A stretch of DNA of 9,688 bases, taken from positions 1 through 9,688 of the forward strand of contig CAJKVX010000033.1 of NCBI GenBank assembly GCA_905203455.1, in the 5' to 3' direction. Below the pieces are notes generated by a model, which searched no databases, was not told the DNA's origin, and worked only from the letters and a program-made list of their open reading frames with translations. The position numbers and the translations under genes are program-made. Shown one piece after another: positions 1 to 6,729 of this stretch. Source of the stretch: an uncultured Eubacteriales bacterium. GTDB taxonomy: Bacteria > Bacillota > Clostridia > Christensenellales > UBA1242. The stretch's first letter is position 1, and the number at the start of each line of letters is the position of its first letter.

Positions 1-38
1 AACTAATTAAAATTTTTAATATATAATTTAAAAAGTAA

Positions 39-63
39 AAAACCCTTAACAAGCAAGGGTTTT
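39..63 (-). terminator. Intrinsic terminator of the cardiolipin synthase gene
   Basis: AAAACCCTT at 39-47 pairs perfectly with AAGGGTTTT at 55-63 around a 7-nt loop, a 9-bp stem. Read on the minus strand, the stem is followed by a T-rich run and lies about 50 nt past the stop codon of the synthase. The plus-strand side is also T-rich, so it could work in both directions. Confidence 0.8.
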
Positions 64-112
64 AATTTTATTTATTGACATTAAAGGTGTTGAAATGTTA
101 ATAGGTTATGGT

Positions 113-1639
113 TTAAAGAAGTGGAGAAAACAGGTTTAATATGTTGCAAATGATGCGAACAAAAAAGTTTTGTTTGGCATCTTTTTTTGAAATTTGTTTG
201 CTAACTGAAAGGGTGTTTTGAAGGTCAAAGGCTATTGACTTTATTGATGAGGTTTTGTAAAGCCAAACGCCGTTTTCAAAGTGGTGAATAAGGCTTCGAT
301 AATCAAGATTTATTGTGCCAACAATTGCAACTTCGTCATCACTCAAAATTACTTTGCTGTGAATAAACCCAGGGGTGTATTCATAAATTTTAACACCTGC
401 TTCAATTAAAGCGGTGTAATTTGAGCGGGTTAGAAGAAAAACTGTTTTTTTGTCAGGAATGTGAGGGGTGATTATTTTTACATCAACCCCTCTAAGGCTG
501 GCATTTCTTAGGGCATTTAAAAGAAGGTAATCTATTATTAAATATGGGGTTGTGATGTAGACATATTTTTTTGCAATGTTTATTATGTTTAAATATGCGT
601 TTTCGCCAACTGCCTCAGGGTAAAGAGGGTTAGGACCATCACCAAAGGCAAAAACAACACCATCTTTATAATCTGTGTTTGTTTGAAGGGGAATGTAGTT
701 TGCCATTTGTTCTTCTTTTTTGTTCCAAACTGAATAATTTTGCAAGAACATTATTGTTAGGTTTTTAACGGCTTCGCCTTCAAGCCTAATGCCTGTGTCT
801 TTCCAATGACCATAAAGAATTTTTTCATTAATGTATTCATCGGCAAAGTTAATGCCACCAGTGTAGCCAATGGTGCCGTCAATTACTGTTATTTTTCGGT
901 GGTCACGGTTGTTGTGAACGGCTGTCATAATTGGTTTAAAGCGGTTGAATTTAACACAGGCTATTCCCATTTTGCGAAGTTTTTTATAATAATTTGATTT
1001 TATTTTGTTGATTGAGCCAATGTCGTCATACATTACTCTAACTTCAACACCTTGTTTAACCTTTTGTTTTAAAATGCTTAAAATTGTGTTCCACATTACG
1101 CCTTTTTCAATAATAAAATATTCCATAAAAATAAATTTTTTTGCATTTTTAAGGTCGCAAATAAGGTTTTTGAAATATTCTTCACCTGTTGCAAGATAAG
1201 TGGTTTTTGTGTTTGTGTGGGCAAACATGGCATTTGCCTTTGCAAGATATTTCACTTCACCAAGGCGGTCTTTTGCCATGGTTGCAACCTCTTTTTTGTT
1301 AGTGTTTGCAAGGGAAAGTTCAATGCCGTGTTTTGCAAGAATGTAATAACGCTTTTGGGTTTTTCGGCTTAGTTTGTTTTGGCTTAAAAGAATGTAGATA
1401 ACAGTGCCACAAATTGGAAAAATTAAAACAACAACAAGCCAGCCAACTTTAAGCGAGGGGTTTGTTGGTTTGTTGATTATTCTAAGTAAAATTAAAAAGG
1501 CAAGAACACTTGATGCTATTTGAAAATATATGAAATATTCAGTAAAAGAAAATATGAAAACAAACAGCAAAACAAGTTGCGCTAAAATTGCAAGAGCAAT
1601 TAGGGTGAATCTTGAAAATAAAAGTTTTAACAGTCTCAT
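113..1639 (-). CDS. cls: Cardiolipin synthase (phospholipase D superfamily)
   Basis: This 508-residue membrane enzyme should join two phosphatidylglycerol molecules into cardiolipin and glycerol. Three hydrophobic segments near residues 12-34, 38-55 and 66-86 form the usual N-terminal anchor. Two PLD (HKD) motifs follow. The first is H247-x-K249-x4-D254, followed by the typical GYTGGIN. The second is H427-x-K429-x4-D434, followed by GTINLDYRS. Length and domain order are normal for bacterial Cls, and both active-site halves look intact. The ATG at 1639 has AAGGA five bases upstream. The gene is divergent from the MarR-exporter operon and stands alone with its own terminator. A weak minus-strand promoter (TTTACA, 18 nt, TAAAAT; 1684-1655) is possible but would give a very short leader. 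The family call is firm. Which Cls paralogue it is cannot be told from one copy. Confidence 0.95.
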   Translation of the reverse strand: MRLLKLLFSRFTLIALAILAQLVLLFVFIFSFTEYFIYFQIASSVLAFLILLRIINKPTNPSLKVGWLVVVLIFPICGTVIYILLSQNKLSRKTQKRYYILAKHGIELSLANTNKKEVATMAKDRLGEVKYLAKANAMFAHTNTKTTYLATGEEYFKNLICDLKNAKKFIFMEYFIIEKGVMWNTILSILKQKVKQGVEVRVMYDDIGSINKIKSNYYKKLRKMGIACVKFNRFKPIMTAVHNNRDHRKITVIDGTIGYTGGINFADEYINEKILYGHWKDTGIRLEGEAVKNLTIMFLQNYSVWNKKEEQMANYIPLQTNTDYKDGVVFAFGDGPNPLYPEAVGENAYLNIINIAKKYVYITTPYLIIDYLLLNALRNASLRGVDVKIITPHIPDKKTVFLLTRSNYTALIEAGVKIYEYTPGFIHSKVILSDDEVAIVGTINLDYRSLIHHFENGVWLYKTSSIKSIAFDLQNTLSVSKQISKKDAKQNFFVRIICNILNLFSPLL

Positions 1640-1728
1640 AAAAATCCTTGTCTTATTTTATCATATAATTTTATTATGTGTAAATATTTTGGCGAATTTA
1701 CTTATTATTAAAATTTGCCTATTTGCAG

Positions 1729-1757
1729 TTGACAATAAAATAAAAACAAGTTAGAAT
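1729..1757 (+). promoter_or_regulatory. Promoter of the MarR-ABC exporter operon
   Basis: TTGACA at 1729-1734, a 17-nt spacer and TAGAAT at 1752-1757 make a near-perfect housekeeping promoter. Transcription should start near 1764, leaving a leader of about 23 nt before the regulator's ATG at 1787. Confidence 0.8.
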
Positions 1758-1762
1758 TCTAA
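1751..1762. promoter_or_regulatory. Probable MarR operator over the -10 box
   Basis: TTAGAATTCTAA is a perfect 12-bp palindrome covering the whole -10 element and reaching almost to the expected start site. A dimeric MarR protein bound here would block RNA polymerase, which fits autorepression of the operon by its first gene. The palindrome is seen directly. Binding by this particular protein is inferred. Confidence 0.55.
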
Positions 1763-1786
1763 GTATTGCGTCCTTTGGGGGTGATT

Positions 1787-2236
1787 ATGAAAGAATTTTT
1801 GGGTGAGTTTACTAATAAAATTGTGCTTGAAGGGAAAAGAAAACTTAATGATTTTATTAGCAGTTATGACATAACTGGCAAACAGGCAAGAATTTTGCAT
1901 TTTATTTATAACGCTAGTAAGCACAAAGAGGTTAACCAAACTGATGTTGAAGAGCATTTTTTAATAAGGGGGCCAAGTGTTACATCAATTTTGCAAACGC
2001 TTGAAAAGAAGGGATTTATTAAAAGGCTTGTAAGTAAGTTTGACGCAAGAAAAAAAGTTCTTGTTGTTACCGATAAAGGTGAAGGTGTTTACGCCGTTAT
2101 TGATAAAAAAATAAGCGATTTTGAAAAAGCAATGGTTAAAGGCATTGATGATAAAGATTTATCCGTTCTTGAAAAATGTTTTAACCAAATTTTAAAAAAC
2201 TTAGTAGAATATTCTTGTGGAAATGAAAATAATTAG
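1787..2236 (+). CDS. MarR-family transcriptional regulator
   Basis: This 149-residue protein has the MarR winged-helix plan: an N-terminal dimerisation helix, a central helix-turn-helix (about residues 48-80, including the recognition stretch GPSVTSILQTLEKKGFIKR) and a wing with the family's D-x-R motif (FDARKKVLVVTDKG). A C-terminal dimerisation helix follows. The ATG at 1787 is chosen because GGGGGTGAT lies just upstream. The in-frame TTG at 1766 falls at or within a base or two of the expected transcription start, so it could have no binding site. It is the first gene of the exporter operon, with nine bases between its stop and the next start. By analogy with MarR-exporter operons it should repress the cluster until a ligand, often the exported compound, releases it. 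The ligand is unknown. Confidence 0.9.
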   Translation: MKEFLGEFTNKIVLEGKRKLNDFISSYDITGKQARILHFIYNASKHKEVNQTDVEEHFLIRGPSVTSILQTLEKKGFIKRLVSKFDARKKVLVVTDKGEGVYAVIDKKISDFEKAMVKGIDDKDLSVLEKCFNQILKNLVEYSCGNENN

Positions 2237-2245
2237 AGGTAAGGT

Positions 2246-3997
2246 ATGGGCAAATATTTAAAGAGTATAAAGCCAAGTGAATGGCTTATGGTTATTTTTA
2301 GTGTTGTGTTTGTTGTGGGGCAGGTTTGGCTTGATTTAACCTTGCCAGATTACATGAGTGAAATTACAACCCTTGTTCAAACACAAGGAAGCACCATTGG
2401 CGAAATTTTAAGGGCAGGGGGGCTAATGCTATTGTGTGCACTGGGAAGTGCAGGGCTTTCAGTTATTGTTGGCTATTTTGCTGCAAAAATTTCTGCAACC
2501 ATCAGCATGAGGCTTCGTGATGATGTTTACAGCAAGGTTTCAAACTTTGGTGCGCAGGAAATTAAAAAGTTCAGCACAGCAAGCCTTATAACCCGTTCAA
2601 CTAATGATGTTAGGCAAGTTGGAATGGTTGTTGCCTTTGGGCTTCAAGTTATGATAAAAGCCCCAATTCTTGCTGTTTGGGCTATTGTTAAAATTTTGGG
2701 CAAAAGTTGGCAATGGTCTGTTGCAACTTTGATTGCCGTTGTTATTTTGATTTTAATGCTTGTTATTGTTACACTTTTTGTTATGCCAAAGTTTAAGAAA
2801 ATTCAAGACCAAACAGATACTCTTAACAGGGTAACAAGAGAAAGTTTAATGGGGCTTAGGGTTATTCATGCGTTTAATGCTGAAAAATATCAAGAAGATA
2901 AATTTGAAAACGCCAATGCTCAACTTACAAAAACTCAACTTTTTACTCAAAGAGTTATGAGCATTGTTGGCCCAACAATGACGCTTGTTATGAATGGGCT
3001 TAACCTTTCAATCTATATTATTGGGGCATTTTTAATTAATGCTGCGGGAACTGTTGAAAAACTTACGCTTTTTAGCGACATGGTTGTGTTTTCATCATAT
3101 GCAATGCAGGTGGTTATGGCGTTTATGATGATTGCAATGATTTTCTTTATGCTTCCAAGGGCAGTTGTTAGTGCAAAAAGAATAGGTGAAGTTTTAAAAA
3201 CTGAACCTGAAATAAAGGAAGGCACTTTTGACGGAACCACACAGCAAACAGGAACGGTTGAGTTTAGAGATGTTTGCTTTAAATATCCTGATGCAAGCGA
3301 ATATGTTTTAAAAGACATTTCATTTAAAGTAAACAAGGGTGAAACGGTTGCTTTTATTGGCTCAACAGGAAGTGGCAAAAGCACTCTTATTAACCTTGTG
3401 CCAAGGTTTTATGATGCAACAAGTGGTGAAATTTTGGTTGATGGGGTTGATGTTAAAGATTACAAACTTGAAAAACTTTATGACAAACTTGGCTATGTTA
3501 GCCAAAAGGCCGTTATGTTCCATGGAACAATAAAAAGCAATGTTAGCCTTGGCAAGGCGAATGGGAAAACTCCTGATGATGAGGCTGTTGAAAAAGCCAT
3601 TGAAATTGCAAAAGCAAGTGAATTTGTGAATGCAAAAAAAGACGGCATTAATTCTCCAATAACACAAGGGGGAACCAATGTTAGTGGTGGGCAAAAACAA
3701 AGGCTTTCAATTGCAAGGGCTCTTGCAAGAAAACCTGAAATTTTGATTTTTGATGACAGTTTTTCAGCCCTTGATTACAAAACTGACAGAGAATTAAGGG
3801 AAAATTTAAAAACCAATCTTGCTGACACAACTTGCTTAATTGTTGCTCAAAGAATTGGCACAATTTCAAATGCAGACAAAATTATTGTGCTTGATGAAGG
3901 CAAAATGGTGGGGCAGGGAACTCATAAAGAGTTGCTTGAAAATTGCCCAGTTTACAAGCAAATTGCGTTAAGTCAACTTTCAAAGGAGGAGTTATAG
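2246..3997 (+). CDS. ABC exporter half-transporter with degenerate ATP site (BmrC/TM287-like)
   Basis: This 583-residue half-transporter fuses a six-helix exporter domain (about residues 13-310) to an ATPase domain (about 335-575). Walker A is GSTGSGKST (372-380, K378), the Q-loop is Q420 and the signature is intact VSGGQ (479-483). Walker B reads ILIFDD, so D504 replaces the catalytic Glu. The H-loop has Q535 instead of His. This is the pattern of the degenerate-site subunit in heterodimeric exporters such as BmrCD, LmrCD and TM287/288. Its own Walker A/B should form the weak site, while its good signature completes the active site of the partner. Start: ATG at 2246 with GAGG upstream, nine bases after the MarR stop. 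The partner begins one base after this stop. Substrate unknown; multidrug or lipid-like compounds are usual for the family. Confidence 0.93.
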   Translation: MGKYLKSIKPSEWLMVIFSVVFVVGQVWLDLTLPDYMSEITTLVQTQGSTIGEILRAGGLMLLCALGSAGLSVIVGYFAAKISATISMRLRDDVYSKVSNFGAQEIKKFSTASLITRSTNDVRQVGMVVAFGLQVMIKAPILAVWAIVKILGKSWQWSVATLIAVVILILMLVIVTLFVMPKFKKIQDQTDTLNRVTRESLMGLRVIHAFNAEKYQEDKFENANAQLTKTQLFTQRVMSIVGPTMTLVMNGLNLSIYIIGAFLINAAGTVEKLTLFSDMVVFSSYAMQVVMAFMMIAMIFFMLPRAVVSAKRIGEVLKTEPEIKEGTFDGTTQQTGTVEFRDVCFKYPDASEYVLKDISFKVNKGETVAFIGSTGSGKSTLINLVPRFYDATSGEILVDGVDVKDYKLEKLYDKLGYVSQKAVMFHGTIKSNVSLGKANGKTPDDEAVEKAIEIAKASEFVNAKKDGINSPITQGGTNVSGGQKQRLSIARALARKPEILIFDDSFSALDYKTDRELRENLKTNLADTTCLIVAQRIGTISNADKIIVLDEGKMVGQGTHKELLENCPVYKQIALSQLSKEEL

Positions 3998-3998
3998 T

Positions 3999-5828
3999 AT
4001 GGCAAATAGAACTCCAAGAGGGCCCATGGGCAGAGGGCAATCTTTTGAAAAACCAAAAGATTTTAAAAAGGCAATTGGCAAACTTGCAATAAATTTAAAG
4101 GGCAATTACATTGCAATTATCATTTCATTAATTTTTGCAATTGCGGGAACAGTGCTTACCATTGTTTCACCTAATTTAATTAAAGAACTTACAAACATCA
4201 TAACAAAAGCAATTCCAATTCTTGTTGATGGAGCCTACATTAATGTTGGGCAAAGCGTTGACATTTCAGCGGTTGTTAACATTTGCATTCTTTTGGTTGT
4301 GTTCTTTGCGTTAAGTTTTGTGTTTTCATATCTTCAAGGCTTTATAATGTCAACCGTTACGCAAAGAATTTCAAAAAAGATGCGAAGAGACATTTCAACA
4401 AAAATTAACAGGCTTCCATTAAAATATATTGACAGCACAACTTACGGTGATGTTTTAAGCAGGGTTACAAATGATGTTGACACAATTTCACAGTCATTAA
4501 ACAACAGCATAACAACCTTAGTTAGTTCAATTGTTATGCTTGCAGGCGCAACTTTAATGATGTTTATAACCAACTGGATAATGGCACTTTCAGCCATTGC
4601 GGCATCAATTATTGGTTTTGCAATTTCGCTTGTTATTATGACAAAATCTCAAAAATATTTCGTTATGCAACAAAACAGTCTTGGCGACATTAATGGGCAC
4701 ATTGAAGAGGCTTACAGCGGGCATAACATTATTGTTGTTTCAAACGCAAAAGAGCAAACCAAGCAAGAGTTTGACAATTTTAATAAGTCTCTTTACAAAA
4801 GTGGCTGGAAATCTCAATTCCTTTCAGGGTTAATGATGCCCGTTATGAACTTTATTGGCAACTTTGGTTATGTTGTTGTGTGCGTTGTGGGTGCAATGCT
4901 TACAATTTCAGGGCATATTGATTTTGGTGTAATTGTTGCCTTTATGATTTATGTAAGGCTGTTTACTAACCCTTTAAGCCAAATTGCCCAAGCCACAACC
5001 AATCTGCAATCAACAGCGGCAGCAAGTGAAAGAGTTTTTGAATTTCTTGATGAAAAAGAGGTTGAAAACGACCCATCTGCAACAAAAAGGCTTGATGAAG
5101 TTAAGGGTAATGTTGAGTTTAGCCATGTAAAATTTGGTTACAACAAAGATAAACTTATAATTAAAGACTTTTCAGTTCAAATTAACTCTGGGCAAAAGGT
5201 TGCAATTGTTGGGCCAACAGGGGCAGGAAAAACAACTCTGGTTAACCTGCTTATGCGGTTTTATGACATTGATGACGGCGACATTTTAATTGACGGTGTA
5301 AGCATTAAAGAAATGCCAAGAGATTATGTTCACAATCTTTTTGGAATGGTTTTGCAAGACACTTGGCTTTTTGAGGGCACAATTTATGAAAACATTATTT
5401 TTAACCAACAAAATGTCACCCACGAGCAAGTTGAAAATGCCTGCAAGGCGTGTGGGTTGCATCACTTCATAATGACGCTTCCACAAGGGTATGACACCGT
5501 GCTTGATGACAACACATCAATTTCAGCGGGGCAAAAGCAACTTTTAACCATTGCAAGAGCCATGGTTCAAAATGCTCCAATGCTTATTTTAGACGAAGCA
5601 ACAAGTTCGGTTGACACACGAACAGAAACCCTAATTAGCAGTGCAATGGACAATTTGACCCAAGGCAGAACAAGTTTTGTTATTGCCCACAGGCTTTCAA
5701 CAATAAAAAATGCAGACATAATTTTGGTTATGCAAAATGGAGACATTGTTGAAAGCGGAAACCACCAAGACTTACTTGCAAAAAATGGGGCATACGCCAC
5801 CCTTTACAACTCTCAATTTGAAGAATAA
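3999..5828 (+). CDS. ABC exporter half-transporter with catalytic ATP site (BmrD/TM288-like)
   Basis: This is the second half of the exporter, 609 residues. A basic, Gly/Pro-rich cytosolic tail (residues 1-30) leads into six membrane helices (about 33-335) and an ATPase domain (about 365-600). Walker A is GPTGAGKTT (405-413, K411) and the Q-loop is Q453. Walker B is MLILDE with the catalytic E533, and the H-loop H564 is present. The signature is weakened to ISAGQ (508-512), with A510 where Gly is expected. These features mirror the first subunit: this protein supplies the hydrolytic Walker B and the poor signature. AGGAGG at 3984-3989 lies inside the end of the upstream gene and the start follows that stop by one base, which suggests coupled, equal synthesis of both halves. 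Substrate cannot be read from sequence. Confidence 0.93.
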   Translation: MANRTPRGPMGRGQSFEKPKDFKKAIGKLAINLKGNYIAIIISLIFAIAGTVLTIVSPNLIKELTNIITKAIPILVDGAYINVGQSVDISAVVNICILLVVFFALSFVFSYLQGFIMSTVTQRISKKMRRDISTKINRLPLKYIDSTTYGDVLSRVTNDVDTISQSLNNSITTLVSSIVMLAGATLMMFITNWIMALSAIAASIIGFAISLVIMTKSQKYFVMQQNSLGDINGHIEEAYSGHNIIVVSNAKEQTKQEFDNFNKSLYKSGWKSQFLSGLMMPVMNFIGNFGYVVVCVVGAMLTISGHIDFGVIVAFMIYVRLFTNPLSQIAQATTNLQSTAAASERVFEFLDEKEVENDPSATKRLDEVKGNVEFSHVKFGYNKDKLIIKDFSVQINSGQKVAIVGPTGAGKTTLVNLLMRFYDIDDGDILIDGVSIKEMPRDYVHNLFGMVLQDTWLFEGTIYENIIFNQQNVTHEQVENACKACGLHHFIMTLPQGYDTVLDDNTSISAGQKQLLTIARAMVQNAPMLILDEATSSVDTRTETLISSAMDNLTQGRTSFVIAHRLSTIKNADIILVMQNGDIVESGNHQDLLAKNGAYATLYNSQFEE

Positions 5829-5836
5829 AAAATATG

Positions 5837-5870
5837 AATATCCGCCAATATTGGAGGATATTTATGTTTT
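5837..5870 (+). terminator. Terminator of the MarR-ABC operon
   Basis: AATATCC (5837-5843) pairs with GGATATT (5856-5862). Inside, past one G-A mismatch, CCA pairs with TGG around an ATAT loop. A T-rich tail follows, and an A-rich run precedes the stem. It begins nine bases after the exporter stop codon. Confidence 0.75.
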
Positions 5871-5899
5871 TATAAAGTTGATAATTTTTAAAAATAGAC

Positions 5900-5949
5900 T
5901 GCTAGAATGACAAAATGATAAATGTATTAAAGTTTAAAGTTTTCTAGCA
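5900..5949. repeat. 8-bp inverted repeat TGCTAGAA / TTCTAGCA, 34-nt spacing
   Basis: TGCTAGAA at 5900-5907 is the exact complement of TTCTAGCA at 5942-5949. The space between is AT-rich and includes a tandem AAAGTTT AAAGTTT (5929-5942). It sits between the operon terminator and the next promoter, where no transcript is expected, so a protein-binding pair of sites is as likely as a hairpin. No function is assigned. Confidence 0.4.
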
Positions 5950-5968
5950 CAATTGTAATTCATAAACA

Positions 5969-5998
5969 TTGACATCTTTAAGCATATTAATTTATAAT
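5969..5998 (+). promoter_or_regulatory. Consensus promoter of a short leader transcript
   Basis: TTGACA (5969-5974), an 18-nt spacer and TATAAT (5993-5998) match both consensus boxes exactly. The expected start is near 6005, immediately at an AGGAGG sequence. Confidence 0.8.
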
Positions 5999-6036
5999 AT
6001 GTCTAGGAGGTAGTTATTAATGGAAGGTAATTAATA

Positions 6037-6072
6037 ATGGAGATTTTAAAACAACCTAAGACGAGTATCTAA
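6037..6072 (+). CDS. Candidate 11-aa peptide in the leader transcript
   Basis: ATG at 6037 encodes MEILKQPKTSI and ends in TAA. GGAAGG lies at 6022-6027, nine bases upstream, and a stronger AGGAGG serves the preceding four-codon ORF, whose stop overlaps this ribosome site region. No signal peptide or familiar motif is visible. It may be a leader peptide or simply chance. Confidence 0.3.
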   Translation: MEILKQPKTSI

Positions 6073-6097
6073 AAAAATGAAAGTAAGCGGTTGTAAT

Positions 6098-6122
6098 AAG
6101 CGGTGTTGACCGCTTGTTTTTT
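6098..6122 (+). terminator. Strong terminator ending the leader transcript
   Basis: AAGCGGT (6098-6104) and ACCGCTT (6109-6115) form a 7-bp stem with a GTTG loop, followed by G and six Ts, then A and six more Ts. A second AAGCGGT at 6085-6091 could compete for the same 3' arm. Confidence 0.85.
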
Positions 6123-6138
6123 ATTTTTTGCAGTTAAT

Positions 6139-6162
6139 AGTCGAAATTAAAGTCGAAATTAA
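6139..6162. repeat. Tandem 12-bp repeat AGTCGAAATTAA
   Basis: Two exact head-to-tail copies (6139-6150 and 6151-6162) lie upstream of the XRE promoter. One helical turn plus about 1.5 bp per copy suits cooperative protein binding. The GTCGAAA core resembles the Spo0A box (consensus TGTCGAA), with one mismatch at its first base. That resemblance is suggestive only. Confidence 0.5.
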
Positions 6163-6164
6163 AT

Positions 6165-6177
6165 CTGTTTATAACAG
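6165..6177. promoter_or_regulatory. Inverted repeat CTGTT-TAT-AACAG, possible operator
   Basis: A perfect 5-bp inverted repeat with a 3-bp centre lies two bases past the tandem repeat and about 40 bp before the XRE promoter. The size is typical of a dimeric HTH-protein site. The binding protein is unknown; the XRE regulator next door is the obvious candidate. Confidence 0.3.
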
Positions 6178-6216
6178 GTTAAAGCAATAAACTTAGGGTA
6201 TTTAATTGTTTTAGCA

Positions 6217-6246
6217 CTGACACTACATATTTTTATTTTTTAGAAT
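6217..6246 (+). promoter_or_regulatory. Probable promoter of the XRE regulator
   Basis: CTGACA (6217-6222), an 18-nt spacer and TAGAAT (6241-6246) match the housekeeping consensus at ten of twelve positions. The leader to the ATG at 6317 would be about 65 nt. It contains AACTAG twice (6268 and 6295), with ACTAG/CTAGT also forming an inverted pair. Confidence 0.55.
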
Positions 6247-6316
6247 AATGTTAAGTATGTTTCAGGCAACTAGAAAACAGATTATCTTATTGTAAACTAG
6301 TGCTGGGTGATTTAAT

Positions 6317-6616
6317 ATGGATACAAAAGAGATAGCAATAAGAATTGGATATGTAAGATTAAAAGCAAATCTTTCTGCAAGAGAGTTGAGTTTGCGAATG
6401 GGAATGAACGGACAATATATTTCAAAACTTGAAAGGGGTGAGTTTACTCTTACCATGCCAAAATTGTTAGACATTTTGGAAATTTGCAATTTTCCTATTG
6501 AAAGGTTTTTTGCTAAAAACATTTATAGTTTTGAGGTTGACAACACGCTTTATAATCTTATTTCAAGCCTTAGTGATGATAAAAAGAAAAGTTTTATTGA
6601 CATTTTGAAAATGTAG
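6317..6616 (+). CDS. XRE (Cro/CI-type) helix-turn-helix regulator
   Basis: This 99-residue DNA-binding protein has an HTH domain over about residues 7-62. The positioning helix is SARELSLRMG and the recognition helix is NGQYISKLERG, followed by the usual TMPKLLDILEICN. The short C-terminal tail (about 68-99) is charged and could be a dimerisation helix. It has no sensor, protease or toxin domain and no toxin partner beside it, so it is a stand-alone small regulator. GGGTGAT at 6305-6311 gives a ribosome site for the ATG at 6317. It has its own promoter and terminator and is flanked by possible operators. Its target is not evident; its own promoter, the leader transcript upstream or the dehydrogenase downstream are all possible. 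Confidence 0.88.
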   Translation: MDTKEIAIRIGYVRLKANLSARELSLRMGMNGQYISKLERGEFTLTMPKLLDILEICNFPIERFFAKNIYSFEVDNTLYNLISSLSDDKKKSFIDILKM

Positions 6617-6623
6617 GTGTTAT

Positions 6624-6661
6624 TGCTGCCCTTTGGGGGTGGCATTTTTATTTATTTTTTT
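6624..6661 (+). terminator. Terminator of the XRE gene
   Basis: TGCTGCCC (6624-6631) pairs with GGGTGGCA (6637-6644), two of the eight pairs being G-T, around a 5-nt loop. It is followed by a long T-rich tail. It starts eight bases after the XRE stop codon. Confidence 0.8.
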
Positions 6662-6669
6662 GATTATGT

Positions 6670-6699
6670 TTGACAATTTTTGGTAATAATTAGTAAAAT
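6670..6699 (+). promoter_or_regulatory. Promoter of the dehydrogenase gene
   Basis: TTGACA (6670-6675), an 18-nt spacer and TAAAAT (6694-6699) lie directly after the XRE terminator and about 30 nt before the dehydrogenase start. The gene is therefore transcribed separately from the regulator. Confidence 0.7.
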
Positions 6700-6729
6700 T
6701 ATTAAAAGTGAATAAAAAGGAGAAACAAA

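Larger units (their letters stand above)
6005..6123 (+). ncRNA. Short terminated transcript with mini-ORFs; unknown family
   Basis: Between a consensus promoter and a strong terminator lies a transcript of about 120 nt. It carries AGGAGG at its 5' end, then a four-codon ORF (MEGN, 6020-6034), GGAAGG, and an 11-codon ORF (MEILKQPKTSI, 6037-6072). A third ATG (6077) opens a 10-codon ORF (MKVSGCNKRC) that runs through the terminator's 5' arm and stops in its loop. It could be a small RNA, a leader peptide with attenuation for the XRE gene, or the stub of a lost gene. I recognise no known family. Its boundaries are inferred from promoter and terminator alone. Confidence 0.5.

Noticed and set aside
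75..103. TTGACA, 17 nt, TTAATA promoter-like sequence on the plus strand
   Set aside because: The -10 is poor and it would read antisense into the cardiolipin synthase gene with no gene to serve.
800..1200. Small open frames antisense to the cardiolipin synthase gene
   Set aside because: No ribosome sites or promoters; they are by-products of the coding strand's composition.
1766..1786. Upstream TTG start adding seven residues to the MarR protein
   Set aside because: It lies at the predicted transcription start with no room for a ribosome site, while ATG at 1787 has GGGGGTGAT directly upstream.
5929..5942. Tandem AAAGTTT AAAGTTT as a meaningful repeat
   Set aside because: Two 7-bp AT-rich copies are expected by chance in sequence this AT-rich.
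1775..6641. Shared 12-mer CCTTTGGGGGTG before the MarR start and in the XRE terminator
   Set aside because: One copy acts as a ribosome site and the other as a terminator arm; flanks do not match, so it is probably chance.
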